Below are positions 1-11,380 of a stretch of 64,000 nucleotides of DNA, piece by piece. Position numbers and translations under genes: made by a program. Position 1 is the stretch's first letter; each line of letters begins with the position of its first letter. The stretch is from Actinomucor elegans (Eukaryota; Mucoromycota; Mucoromycetes; Mucorales; Mucoraceae): contig JAMSLZ010000002.1 of NCBI GenBank assembly GCA_026027325.1, positions 3,410,001 through 3,474,000 of the forward strand, read 5' to 3'. The notes below the pieces were generated by a model. That model was not told the DNA's origin. It saw only the letters and a list, made by a program, of their open reading frames with translations, and made no database searches.

Positions 1-2483
1 TGTCTATTGAATAACACTGTATAAGGACGAGACTTATGTAACCGTGCGTATTTACAATTCATAGCGTATTGACAATAATTCAAATAATAATCCCAGTCAG
101 CGCCTTTACCGCGTAATTCCTTAACAATTGTACGTTTTGCCAAACCGACATATGCTTCGTTTACCGAGTTACCCGTAGGAGAGTATGGTAATGAAAGTCT
201 TCGATCAATGCCACTCATCTCAATCATTTTTGCTACAATATCAGCTGTGAACTCTGCACCATTATCCGAATTCAAGATCTTTGGAAAGCCAAATAACGAG
301 AATATAGATAAAAGTTCGGCAGCGATAGTCGTACTATGTTTATCAGGTAATGCTCTAAGAACAGTAAACCTTGAATAATAGTCTACCATGACTAACATAA
401 AGTTATTGCCGCGAGAAGAGGTGACATCAAAAGTACCTAAATCCATACACCAATGATCAAGTGGTTGATCAGGCAATACAGATTTTGGTGGGTGATAACC
501 AACTTTGGATATGTTGAACCTATTGCATTCAGTACATTCGCCCAAGATTCGTTGAATATCTTTTCGCATGTTTGTCCAGTGAATACCATCATGGTGTAAT
601 TGGTTCTCGATGCTTTGTAAACCATAATGTCCTAAAAGGTGTGCTTTAAATACGAGATTATCACGTTCATTTTTAGGTGGTGTAATATAATCAGCAAACT
701 TTAATGTTCGAAGAATCAGGTCTTCATCGTCATTAGAAGTTTGTTGTGGAGATATAGTAGCGCAAGTATCATTACTCTGATCAGTAAGTAATATTGGTAC
801 TGTTGAAGAAGAAGCTAAGAGAGAAGTATTATTTTTATAAATACTAGGGCGTGACTGTTGAGCAAATTGCTTTTTGCTTTTAGCCATAGATCCCTTTTCA
901 CTATCTTTCAAGCTTTTCTTTTTGTTTGAAATGCTACCAACATCACCAAGCGCGACTATATCGAGACAACTACCCCCCTCCAGAACATTAATCGGTTGAT
1001 CCTCGTCCGTATAAAGGCGTGAGAGAGCGTCAGGAATAAGATTTTTGAATCCAGGCAGGTGAACTGTATTGAACGTATAGCCAAAAATACCCTCATACCA
1101 ACCAGCCATTAAAGCATTAGGTACTTCTTGAGTCTGCAAGTAAATGAGACTTTTATGATCAGTATGCAACGTAAAGGGAATAAGATACAGCCACTTGTGG
1201 AATTTCGCAAATGCATAAACGACAGCTAACAATTCACGTTTGGTAGTGCTATAGTTGCGTTCGGAAACACTAAGCTTTCGAGAAGCCAAGGCAACAAACT
1301 TAACTTCATTATCGATAATTTGATACAGCATAGCACCAATACCAGACACACTTGCATCTGTTGCAACATGAAATCGTTGACCGATAACTGGAGGCGAGAT
1401 AACAGGAGCATTGGCCAGAGCGTATTTAAGAGCTGCAAAAGCTTGTTCGTGTTTGTTTGACCAGACTTTAGTAATATCTTTTACGTTACGTAGGTCATCT
1501 AAATCAGCAGCGAGTTTAGCAAAGAAAGGAATGGATGAACGGAAGAAGTTCATAAACCCGAGAAACTGTTGGATATGACGTCCAGTAGTCATTTTAGGCC
1601 AGCTTTCTAAGCTTGCTACTTTGCGAGGATCAGGGATCAGTTTACCTTTTATCAACGACCAACCCAATATGTGTATACTCTGTTGAGCGAATACGATCTT
1701 ATCAGGATTCAGTACGAGATTAGCACTAGTAAGACGTTTGGTCACTTCAGCAACGCAATCTGCATGATATGATAGCGGAGGAAATGTAGAAACAACGATG
1801 TCATCTACATACACGTTGACGTAAGGAAGATCTTCAAAGAGTGTTGTCAAATTGCGTTGGACGACCGATCCAACGAAACTTATGCCATAGCACGCTTTGA
1901 TAAAGCGCATCTGCCGATTGGTATAGGGACAAGTAAAGGACAGTTTCTCGCGATCTTCATCAGCAACTTTAAAACTTGTAAAGCAAGCATGAATGTCCAA
2001 TATAGTGTGGATTGGAGCAGAGCCAATACGTTGATGTATTTCTGAGATGAGAGGTAGTTGTTGTCTATCATTTACAATCAGCAATTGGTTAACTAGACGA
2101 ACATCACAAACCACTCTAGGTTTAGCATACGTGTAATTACCGAATGAGTCCTTCTTTTTGACGCAAAGGATTGGACTATTCCACGATGTATGAGAAGGAG
2201 CTCTTTCAATGACACCTTCCTGTAACCATGTTTCTATTTGGTCAAGGACCGCAGAACGATAGGCTTCAGGCAATGCGTATTGTTTTCTGTAAGCAACACT
2301 TCCAGGCTTCGTTTTGAGATGAATAATAGCGCCTGGTAAATTGCAGTATGTATTTTTCATATCAATAGAAGAATTGACCTGTAACAACTTGTTTATTTTA
2401 TCAAGCAAAGGCTTTCGCTCAGTAATCGTTCCGTATGGATTATCATTTGGTTTGACCTGATCAGGATCAATTGGGTCTGGGAG
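1..2483 (-). CDS. pol: Retrotransposon Pol: reverse transcriptase, RNase H, integrase (partial)
   Basis: Open frame without a stop from just after the gag UGA to the window edge; it has no start codon of its own and is presumably made by read-through. Visible motifs in order: reverse transcriptase with catalytic YVDD (1800-1811); RNase H with the first Asp in VATDAS, Glu in KRELLAV and HTDHKSL; an integrase zinc-binding region with H-x-H spacing and CTEC; then the catalytic core with Asp in MDLGTF, Asp in SDNGAEF and Glu in NSVNEA. The DDE triad is complete, so the visible enzyme domains look functional. The C-terminus lies beyond the window. Together with the Gag frame it would form a Gag-Pol polyprotein. 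Confidence 0.92.
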
Positions 2484-4421
2484 TCAATGGCCAATTTGTT
2501 CAAAGTGTGAACTAACAAGACCAGTGATACCAATGTTCAATTGAGGTAAGATGTCAAGACCAAAGCAAATAGGAACATCTTCATGAGTAAAGAAAGGAAA
2601 AACTTCAAAAGTATGGTAAAAGGATTTTTTATTATAGAATACTTTTAGAGTGCAAGACCCTATTCTACTGATCGCATTATTGACGTGGCCAAGCTGGATT
2701 GTGCCTTCTTGCTTCACCAAAGGAATAGGTGGAACAAGTGAGTTAAAAAACTCTGGCGTAACCATAGAAAAGCTCGAACCCGAATCGATCAAACTGTAGG
2801 TAGTAATATTCTCTATAATAGCCGGTACAAAGAGAGAATTAGAAATCTGTCTTGGTGGCAATGAAAATCCTTTGTGATACTTACAAGCTTGTGCCTGCGC
2901 GGCGACCAGAAGCGATTCTTCATCTGAAATATCCATATCGTTGATGCGTTGTGTGGCAACAGCCACAGCAGAAGAAGAAGAAGCATTGGTTGATCCAGCA
3001 GAAGAAGCAACAGAAGTATTAGTCTCGACGGTAGTGGAAACCGGAGCACGAGGAGCAGCAGAAGAAGTAGTAGTAGTGGTGCGAGAGGCAGAAGAGGAAA
3101 AACGTTCGGGCGACGTGGACATAGCTCTCATTACCAGATTACTGGCAGATTTACCAACACCATTCACTGCAGCAGATGAATCACAGCGATGTGATGGGTT
3201 CCAATTCTTAGCGCCACAACGACGGCAGTCACCAGGACCAGGCTTGGGTACACCTCCCAGTTTAGCAGCGCGACAAGAGTCCGTGCTATGCGTAGTCGAT
3301 CGGTGGAAAGAACAGAACAACCCTTTCTTTTCTCTTGTACTAGACGAAGAAGAAGGTTTTGATGCGTACTTCGAGGCAGCAGCACCATTAGGAAACGATG
3401 ACGACGATGGTTCATCAGAAACCTTTGACTTTTTCGTGCCAAGAGATTCCCTTTGATCGTCACCAGTACGCTTGTTAGCACGCATAGAAGCCAAACGACT
3501 GTCCAAGTTACGAGCCACAGCGCAAACATACTCGAGATTCTGCATCTGAGTTTCAGTTCCCATATTCATAGTATATGCCATACGTTCTTGGAATGAGTCA
3601 GGCAATCCACGCAAGAAGGTAGATATTAACAAGAACGAATCATTCAAGTCAGCACGACGACGTAACGCGTTGAAGCGGTCAATATACTGTTCAATTGTCT
3701 CGGTTGACCGTTTGGTAATGGCCATGAGCTCGTTAGCAGCAGTAGAGCGATCTACACTTGCATTCACACCAAACTTCTTCAAGAAGGCATCTTTTACAAT
3801 GGACCAAGTAGCAGCAACACCAGGCACAAAGAAGGTTTCTTTCAAGAATGTTTGATGATCCTCGTTTAAGCAACAGTACTTAAGTAGGCGAGCACCATTG
3901 ACGTCCAAGTCAAGACCATGACACTCTACAACGACTTCGAAGCGAGAAAGACAGGTACGCAAGTCAGTGAAGATGGTAGACTTGTTGTCAGAAACCATAC
4001 CAACCCATTGGATAATAGGTAAGTCATTGGGCACAAACTCAGTACGTAACATAGTACTCTTAGTAGGACCCAGAGAAGCAGAAGCAGGACTAGCAGCAGA
4101 GCTACCAAGGGATTCTTCCATAGCCAGAAGAGATTCCTTAAATAGCTTCAAATCCTTTTGACGAAGAGCAAGATCACCACGAAGTTTCTTGGCAGCTTCT
4201 TCAGAGAGAACACCAGGAGTCACCAACTGGATAGTCATCTTGGCGATTTGAGCAGAGGCTTGACGGATAGCGTCCTTGATCACCTCAACGGAGTCAGATA
4301 CGGATAAACCGTCATCACAGTTGTTCATCTCTACGTCTTGATCAGCAGAGGATTCAATAGCAACAGGAGGATTAATGACAACGTCATTAGAACCAGAAAC
4401 AGTAGAGATAGGAGCAGACAT
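2484..4421 (-). CDS. gag: Retrotransposon Gag with C-terminal protease motif
   Basis: 645-residue Gag-like protein starting at an ATG. The middle part has the retrotransposon gag fold signature (residues about 180-300, including FLKKFGV and IDRFNALRRR). A Lys/Ser-rich stretch and two cysteine/histidine clusters follow: C-x2-H-x4-H-x4-C and C-x2-C-x8-H-x-C, near residues 370-415. They replace the classical CCHC knuckle and probably bind RNA. A Ser/Thr/Ala-rich linker leads to an aspartic protease motif (LIDSGSS, about residue 555), so the protease is encoded at the end of this frame rather than in pol. The frame ends with UGA at 2484-2486, directly followed by pol in the same frame. A long plus-strand open frame (2941-3456) is a shadow of the repetitive linker. 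Confidence 0.9.
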   Translation of the reverse strand: MSAPISTVSGSNDVVINPPVAIESSADQDVEMNNCDDGLSVSDSVEVIKDAIRQASAQIAKMTIQLVTPGVLSEEAAKKLRGDLALRQKDLKLFKESLLAMEESLGSSAASPASASLGPTKSTMLRTEFVPNDLPIIQWVGMVSDNKSTIFTDLRTCLSRFEVVVECHGLDLDVNGARLLKYCCLNEDHQTFLKETFFVPGVAATWSIVKDAFLKKFGVNASVDRSTAANELMAITKRSTETIEQYIDRFNALRRRADLNDSFLLISTFLRGLPDSFQERMAYTMNMGTETQMQNLEYVCAVARNLDSRLASMRANKRTGDDQRESLGTKKSKVSDEPSSSSFPNGAAASKYASKPSSSSSTREKKGLFCSFHRSTTHSTDSCRAAKLGGVPKPGPGDCRRCGAKNWNPSHRCDSSAAVNGVGKSASNLVMRAMSTSPERFSSSASRTTTTTSSAAPRAPVSTTVETNTSVASSAGSTNASSSSAVAVATQRINDMDISDEESLLVAAQAQACKYHKGFSLPPRQISNSLFVPAIIENITTYSLIDSGSSFSMVTPEFFNSLVPPIPLVKQEGTIQLGHVNNAISRIGSCTLKVFYNKKSFYHTFEVFPFFTHEDVPICFGLDILPQLNIGITGLVSSHFEQIGH

Positions 4422-5390
4422 ATTGAGTAGTAAGTGTATAATAAACCAAAAAGTAGCAGATAAGGTTAAAAAAAATGTTATATCGAATATAATAAAGACT
4501 GTAAAAATAACCAGACTGATAAAACGAATTAATTTATTAAAGCATTAAAATGATGAGCTATTTATACAAAATTGAAGTTCGGATTTAACTTGATATTATA
4601 GACGATTGAGTTAGTCAAAGACTGCGCTCATGGAGTTAACAAGGATTTATAGTAATCCATTCTAGTACGACTTTATATTCGGTGATAGATAGTTTATGAA
4701 GGTTAGCTGCACTAAGCATTGATTTCCATATATATCTCTTAACCGACGTTACAAAGCTGTCAAAGCACAAGCTGAGTATAAGCATTGTCGAACATTGACC
4801 TGATTGGTGACGGACACTGAACAAGTCATGTTTACAACAATGAGTATTATCGAGTTTGATTCAATTTTGCTAGTGTGAATTAATTGTTTCACGTCCTTTT
4901 GTGCACTTTTGCATATACTATGTATATTTTCAATCTTGATAATGTAAGACCATCCTTTTATTTCTCACGTCAATTACAATGATATATCTATGTGAACTAG
5001 AAAAGTCGCGTCATTATTTCAGGAAGTTGTCAAGAATACCACATGATTAATAATCCCTAGACAGCCAGGTCTGGCCGAAACAGACAAATTATGGTAGTTC
5101 TGATCTGTTTATACTCTAGTCTTTTACATTATAGTTTATGTTCAAGTGTATGCAAGCCTTGTTCGTATGATGATCATAGCAAGTTCAGTAAAAAGCAACG
5201 AAAATAGATACAAAGAATTGTCTTTTGTTAGCTTGTATAAAAAGACAACTTCCGGTGAAAAACGATAATAGTAACCAAGTACACAATAAAACATACATAT
5301 TATAATATATAACAAACACAATAAAAGGGTAAAATAGTAGTATATATAATAATAGTAGTAGCAAGAGCAATTATTACTGATAATAGCAAA
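4422..5390. other. Gag leader and presumed 5' LTR of the Gypsy element, grading into intergenic DNA
   Basis: No gene found. On the minus strand a TATA-like box (TATAAATAG, about 4558-4566) lies roughly 140 bp upstream of the Gag ATG, which fits an LTR promoter. No primer-binding site or LTR boundary can be named, because the second LTR is outside the window. Short ATG-poor open frames here are not convincing. The right part is the 3' flank of the SNX3-like gene. Confidence 0.35.
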
Positions 5391-6025
5391 TTAGTAGTTA
5401 TAGTTTTCGCGTGAAAAGTTGGGATCCTGGATAAAGGCAGCGAGTACTTTGCTACCAGTTTGTAATAAAGGATGACCAGCAACACTATATTTGAAACAAG
5501 TGTTAACGCGCTGTATCTTTTTTTGGTCCTTTCAAGCGAACTTACATTTGTAAGAATCTTTCTAATCCTTCTCTGCGTTGTTCGATAACATCATCTGCAA
5601 ATCTATTTGTAAAGACCTTTCCAGGTAAAGGAGGAATATTGACTCTTGTTGATTCGCGTTCCAGTACGTCTCTGAACCATTCGAAATCACTATATCTTCT
5701 ACGAACTGCAGACTGTTTCAACTTGAAAGCCGGGATGTTTGTCTAATGTTCGAAGCATTAGCATAATTACTCTAGATATTATCCACTCGTACTTACTCGG
5801 CAAAGGATTTCGTAGTCGGTATACATTTTACGTCCAAAACCTATGGGTTTTGTAAGTCTAATATTGTGCTGAGCAGGTTTATAATTTACCATGTGTTTGA
5901 GGATTCTTTACTTCAATTTCTAAAAAGTTCTCGGGAATACCATAGCGCTCTTCAATAGTTTGGTCTCGGGTAGAGGCGCCCGTCATTGTTTGAAAAGACT
6001 GAAACTTATGTGAACCTGTTGACAT
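5391..6025 (-). CDS. SNX3: Sorting nexin 3 / Grd19-like PX protein
   Basis: Four exons: 5890-6025, 5797-5840, 5546-5742 and 5391-5484 (471 coding nt, 156 residues). Nearly the whole protein is a PX domain. The conserved NPQTHG, the [19 protein letters not shown] stretch and the PPLPGK loop are characteristic of the SNX3/Grd19 subfamily, and the size fits it (about 160 residues). The family binds phosphatidylinositol 3-phosphate on early endosomes and, with retromer, returns cargo to the Golgi. The Arg of the RRRYSDF motif and the Lys of PPLPGK, which contact the lipid, are present. The 44-nt second exon is needed to join NPQTH to GFGRKMY. The gene lies 66 bp downstream of TRM1 on the same strand. 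Confidence 0.9.
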
Positions 6026-6091
6026 TATAGTTTGTTTGAGAGAAAAGAAAAGAAAAGGGTAGATAGAACTGGGATTTAAAAATCTATTTAT

Positions 6092-7876
6092 TTAAAATAC
6101 TTGCTCATCAGTCTTTCTCTTTTGACCTGCTCTTGCTTTAGGACCCCAGTTGGCTGTAGGATTCACCTGATAACGTACTAAGTGTTCAGCCCTTGATTCT
6201 GCCATTGCCTTGGGATGTCTTGTGAAGTCAACTTGTATTGTGGGTTCTTTAGCAAGGATGACACGAGCAGGCGAGTTTTCAGCAATATTATTCATCACAA
6301 CTGGGTTCTTTTTAACCCAAGCACGCATAATATCCCACATCACATTTGCTGGAGCATCTGTCTTAATGGATTGTTTGCCTGCATGAGAAGCAGAAACTTG
6401 ATAACCAGCATTCAAAATAGCTGAAAAGAGATCAAGAATAGGAATACTGTTACAATGAAGAGTACCGCATAATCTTGCAAGTGTCCAATAAAAAGGTGCA
6501 TCAATTTCTTCCTTGATAACAGACAACATACCCTCCATACGTCGATATGTACCATAAGATGATTCATTATCTTTGACATGTTGAAGCATCTTTTCTACAA
6601 ATGCATCATCATGGATCTTATCTCCCCAAGTAGGGCCACCGATATGATGTGTGCTATTACAGTTGTCACAAAGCGAATTGACAGAAGGACCTGTGGCAGG
6701 TGTATGTCTTTCAGCACCATTGTCTTTTATACTGACTTTACCGAGTGATTGCACACTATATGCGTGGCATCCAGAGCATTCATATACAACGGCCATTCTA
6801 CTAGCAGACTTTTTCACACCTTGAGGTGATGTATAGACACGTACAAATACTCTCAAGTAGAAATCAATGCTGCAAGATACAAGAGGCACAATATAACGCT
6901 TATAGCGACCAGCTGAAGTCTGTAACATCTGTAATACCAAACGAAGTGCCATTTCATGGGGGAACATGTTCTTTAATGGCATACCACCATATTTGCCAAA
7001 ACTACATCAAAGAAATCAGCTTACACCCATTGACTTGCTATCCAACTTACCAAGTTTCGGGATGCATAGAGCCTGCCAAAATGGCAAGATCAGTACAAGT
7101 AACACATAATAAACCGCCTTCAGAAACAGCTTGTACAGCGCCATCCACAAAGGGAGCGGCGCTGCCATAAGGATCCAAATCCACAACATCAAACTTTTCA
7201 GTAGTACCTACAGTATCATACATGACACGCATAGCATCACCGTGATTAGGCTTAACCAAATCTTCAGTCAATCCATTGTATTTCACGTTGCGCTTAATCG
7301 ATTCGATAGCATCCAATTCAATATCATTACAAACGACCTGCTTCAACTTGGGGATTTCTTTAGCATAGCGAACAGATCTTAATCCACTGGCAGCAAGTGC
7401 TTCAAGAATAGTAAAATTGTTGTTGTTATTAATATCATCGATACTCTAAAGGATTTTGTTTAGTGAGATACGTAAAACAAGGTTAATACTACCTTTTGAA
7501 GTGCGGCAGCTTTGGTAGCGTCGTCTAAAATATAATGGTCAGCTCAGTTTAGATTACATAAGAGAGTGTCAAACTCACCTTTGGCTCTAGCAAGTTTCTT
7601 TTGCAAACGTTCTATCTTTTCTTGGTTGAATATTTCGCTCCAAGTACGAATGGCAGCAATTGACATGTCTCGGTTGAATTGCTGAACAGGGTTATAAAAC
7701 ACTTCATTTTTTTTGGGGAAAAGAATAGTCGCCTTTCCTTCAGTGACAGTATTGTACTGTGTGATATCTATCTCGGGTGTCGCTGCTACTGCTGCTGCTG
7801 ATGTTGTGGACATGATGCGGTTATTCAGTTTATTGCAAGAGTGTTTTACTGTTAAGCCAAATAAACCTTTCCTCAT
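6092..7876 (-). CDS. TRM1: tRNA (guanine26-N2)-dimethyltransferase
   Basis: Four exons: 7579-7876, 7493-7524 (32 nt), 7051-7445 and 6092-7001; 1635 coding nt, 544 residues. It makes dimethylguanosine at position 26 of tRNA. Visible are the SAM-binding region ([17 protein letters not shown], then [11 protein letters not shown]), the catalytic DLDPYGSA motif, the conserved [17 protein letters not shown] segment and the C-terminal cysteine-rich region ([20 protein letters not shown]). Two in-frame ATGs occur: 7876 begins a basic, Asp/Glu-free leader ([20 protein letters not shown]) and 7813 begins MSTTSA. The first would give a mitochondrial presequence and the second a nuclear/cytosolic form, as known for yeast TRM1. 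It is followed closely by SNX3 and preceded by PTRHD1, all on the minus strand. Confidence 0.93.
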
Positions 7877-7936
7877 ACAGTGATGGAAGATCAAAAAAAA
7901 GTTTTTAAAATGAGAAAAAAGTGACGGTTTTTTTTA

Positions 7937-8569
7937 TTATCTATACAAAGAGCAGCATTTCTTGAAAGCTTCCAATACCTCAGGGCTTCTAGACCGTAAA
8001 GGTGCTGTAGCTAATGCAGTTGGAATATTCTCGGGCTGTTCAATCCATTTCTTGAAAGGAATATTATGTGTTACAAGCACTTCAGCTAATTTCTCGAGTG
8101 ATCCTTCATTTTTAGTCTAAATAGTAGTAGTTGGTATAGGTACAATTACATAATCATCATTGATGTACCTCTAATACCACTTTATGCATGCCATCCAAAT
8201 TTTCAAGATATTCTTTGGTATTCTCATCTTCACGAGTTATGTGTAAGATAGCAGTGGCTGCATGACAAGCTTGAGTCATTACACTAAATATGCAAATTGA
8301 TTAAGTATTTATTAATCAAGTACTGATAAATCTCGAGAAATCTCAAGGAATCACCAAGAGTCTCCAGGAGTCTTGTGAAATCTCGAGAATTCTAGTTGTT
8401 ATATTGAATTAGCCTACCTTCCAGCAGGCCATTGAAGTTTCTAGGCAATAAATTATTAGTTTAATTATACTGTCAAGATGTTCAAAAATGAATTACAACG
8501 CGTACACACCTTGGCAAGATCCTTGCGAACCACGATGAACATGGTTAAAGGTTCCACTACAGCAGCCAT
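7937..8569 (-). CDS. PTRHD1-like putative peptidyl-tRNA hydrolase domain protein
   Basis: Four exons: 8510-8569, 8418-8440 (23 nt), 8169-8283 and 7937-8116; 378 coding nt, 125 residues. The sequence resembles the PTRHD1 branch of the PTH2 peptidyl-tRNA hydrolase fold: MFIVVRKDLAK, WPAGSVMTQACHAATA, then HKVVLE, LAEVLVTHNI and the WIEQPENIPTALATAPL motif, which is very like the human WLEQPENIATCIALRPY segment. The length matches the family (about 140). The biochemical role of PTRHD1 proteins is not well settled, so hydrolase activity is inferred from the fold. The 23-nt exon supplies the WPAG motif and is essential. The gene lies 60 bp upstream of TRM1 on the same strand; both run leftwards. 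Confidence 0.85.
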
Positions 8570-9975
8570 TCAAAATTTAAAAATGTAAAAATAAAATAAA
8601 AATGGAATTGCTTCAATTTGAAGCAGAATGCTTGACCTAGCCCATAAGTTTATAGAGTTTAAACCAGCGCAACGTTCAACTACCGGCAGCCAATAAAACT
8701 ATCATCTTAACCAATTGTCATCAGGTTTGTTTGTAGTAGCCCTCATCCAACTTTTGAATAATAATGATAATAAAAAAAATGCCAATATGTAAAAAAGAGC
8801 ATTAACAGTATTTATATATATATTTTACTTGCATTTTGGATAATGTAGATAGCATCTTTTATTTTCTTCAACGTGGTACTAATATATACATAGACGTATT
8901 GTTTTACAAATGTAACTGTGAATGCAGCAGACTATTAGGTTATCTTTTTGAATTGCTGTGATTTCAGAAAAATAATAATAATACCCTCAGTACCAATCAG
9001 GGGCGCTTCAATGAAACTAATAGACCATCCTTCTTTGGGCTCATTCGTTCCTTTCTGATAATTTGATAAAGGCATCAAGCATGGACTTCAATCTATATTA
9101 GTAATTGACACCTTTTACCTTCAAATACCACTCATTCTTATCGAGATATATTTCAGTTCCTACATTATTCGTACTCAAACATTAGCGATTATTCAATCGA
9201 AAAAAGAGATTCTTATTAAATGTAACAGTAGACTAAGATCATTAATTGCTATTCTCGAAATGAGTACCATTTTCAACATCTCTACAATTCCCGATTTAAT
9301 ATCACATCTGATTATCAGTAAATACCCATAAAAGACCCCTATACCTACTGGAACTATGAGGATATTATACTTTTGCATTGCAATATAAATTATATACATT
9401 TCATGTGACCTGGGTCTAATGATCAATATATATATATATCTCAACAAATCTTGGTTCGAGACAGCATCTGGTAGCCAGCATATGTTCAAAAGGAACTATC
9501 TGTCTACTAAAACCTTTGTTAAACAAAAGTAAAACGAGTGCATGATAACATTCTTAGTAATTAACATAAAATTATACATTAAGTATCGGTGGATCTAATA
9601 ATGATCTCTAGCTCACTGGCATCGATCCCGGTTTAACGTTACATCAAGTAAATAAAGCATGCTCGGAATAAACTGCTACACCTTTTGGCATCGTTGTTAA
9701 AGTGTAGACTTTGGTAGCTGAACTTGCTTCGTTTCTGTTTTGGAGAAATAGAGCTCTTTTTTGTACTGATTCTTTCCGAATATCTGCGCTAAAACTTCGT
9801 ACTAAAGTCTTTCTATATGATCATCACTCTATATGGGACAAAATGACCCAAGCTTGAATAGTAAGAGAAGCAAGTAGGTATGTTTTATTCTGGGTATGAT
9901 CTTCATCTTGCTGATGAAAATAAGCGAAGGTAAGTAGTGGTATATACGTGTTTATCAATACAAAGCCCAGCATCT
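8570..9975. other. Intergenic, no supported gene
   Basis: AT-rich DNA with short A and T runs. A minus-strand open frame at 9193-9489 has no ATG at its start, has a composition typical of random AT-rich sequence and shows no recognisable domain, so I left it out. No tRNA-like B box was seen. Confidence 0.5.
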
Positions 9976-11380
9976 CTATAATTTGGTTTCTTGTCTTGTA
10001 CCTGAAGAAGAATCTTGAAGTAGCAAACAGGTCAGTCGTTTTAATAAAAAGAAAAAAGATGATGATTACCTAGCCATGTACGCATTCTATTCAATGAACC
10101 ATTCACACTTGTATCGTTACCAGCAGTTCCTCGGTTATTACCACTGGTGGTGATCCCGGTACTGCTACTGCTACTGCCAGCATTATTATTTGTTGTAGCA
10201 GTTGTTGTCGTTTTGCGTTCCATCATGATGAAATGCATTTGCATTCTCAAGCCATGACAAATAGCTCTCAAGCTTTGTAATTCCTCTTGCAATCGAAAGG
10301 TTTCTGTCATAAGGGCCATGTTCTGTTTTAATTCTAGCGACGCAATATTGGCTGATAGTGTTTCCAATTCGTTGTTGAAACGTTGATTTTCTGAAAGAAC
10401 AGATTCATTGCGAGCCTCTTCTGGGATATCTGCATCATTGATGAAATGGCCTGGAAACATGAGATCCAATTGATGCGTAATGGTTTCGATTTGCTGTTTC
10501 GATTCAGTTTGCTGCCTTCTTAGTGATTCATTCTCTTTATGGACTTGTTGGAGTTCTGCCCTTAGTGCTTTTTCAGTTTGCTCTTGTTTGTGCAAATAAT
10601 GCTTTATCGATTCATAAGGACAATGCACAAGATGATCTTCTAGATGTTGTCTTTGATCAGTCCATGGACATCCAAACTCGCTGTGAGTGCAATTGACAGT
10701 GAACTGTGGACATACATTAATGTGAGAGCTGTGTTCTGATCTTGGACGTGAAGTTTCACAGTACTGGCAAGTGATGATCTCTGCAGGACAAAGTGTATAA
10801 TGATCCTAAACAGTACCAAGATTGAATATACCTCTCTTTGTCGGCTATTGCGGTCCTACCTCTAATTTGTATGCACATAATTTCTTTTTGCACATGTTGC
10901 ATTCCATTATTCTGTATTTGCAAGTTTCAGCATGCATTTCCAGGTCTTTCTTTAGCAATAACTCTTTGCATTCTTCTCGTTCACAAGCCGCTATAGTGTA
11001 TTGGCAATCGTTTTTCAAGTGAGATTCAATAAACTGCCTTTGACCTATATATGAACAGCCTTGCTCATGTCTTGGACAATAGACACGTAGCTCGTTAACC
11101 ATATTGACAATGATTTTGGCTGCAGGTTGAAATTCATCTTGAGATAAAACAGCTCTATCAATAGGGCAATAGGGTGATGCTTCCAATGCTTGGTATATGC
11201 AATACTGGCAAAATGTATGTCTTGATAGCTGGGTTAATTGATGGCATATACTACAGTTTACTGTCCTTACCCACAACGAGATATGACTGGGTCAATAAAA
11301 GGATTCTGGCAAATACAGCATACCAAGTTATCGTTGATTGTATCAGCAAAACGTATGGTTCTCAAGTCAATATCTTCCAT
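9976..11380 (-). CDS. RING finger / TRAF-type zinc finger protein with coiled coil
   Basis: Four exons: 11271-11380, 10860-11220, 10070-10805 and 9976-10013; 1245 coding nt, 414 residues. The N-terminal RING (C3HC4 type) starts CCICQNPF and continues CGHTFCQYC then CPID. The first intron lies exactly inside this motif (CG then HTFC), which confirms the join. TRAF-type zinc fingers follow (residues about 75-215; CPRHEQGCSYIG, CQYTIAACEREEC, CPQFTVNCTHSEFGCPW). A predicted coiled coil (about 225-345) comes next, then a Thr/Asn/Ser-rich tail. It is probably a ubiquitin ligase or signalling adaptor of the fungal TRAF-like type, without the MATH domain of animal TRAFs. The short last exon (12 residues) is the least certain part. 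It is divergent from the HMG-like gene, with 416 bp between starts. Confidence 0.82.

Larger units (their letters stand above)
1..4421 (-). mobile_element. Ty3/Gypsy LTR retrotransposon, internal region (pol end outside window)
   Basis: Gag (2484-4421) followed by a pol reading frame (1-2483) on the minus strand, in the order gag, protease motif, reverse transcriptase, RNase H, integrase, which is the Ty3/Gypsy order. The element runs off the left edge, so the integrase C-terminus and 3' LTR are missing and the LTRs cannot be compared. I checked the pol frame by eye over its whole visible length and found no stop except the one at 2484-2486. This suggests a young or still functional copy. The 5' LTR should lie above 4421, but its ends could not be fixed. 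Confidence 0.93.

Noticed and set aside
1226..1438. Short minus-strand frame within pol
   Set aside because: Different phase from the uninterrupted pol frame; a shadow.
2941..3456. Plus-strand 171-codon frame in gag
   Set aside because: Low-complexity antisense of the Ser/Thr/Ala-rich Gag linker.
9430..9475. GGTTCGAGA word considered as a tRNA B box
   Set aside because: No matching A box, acceptor stem or anticodon arm upstream.
9193..9489. 98-codon minus-strand frame
   Set aside because: Begins with TTG; composition is that of random AT-rich sequence (Ile/Leu/Tyr-rich).
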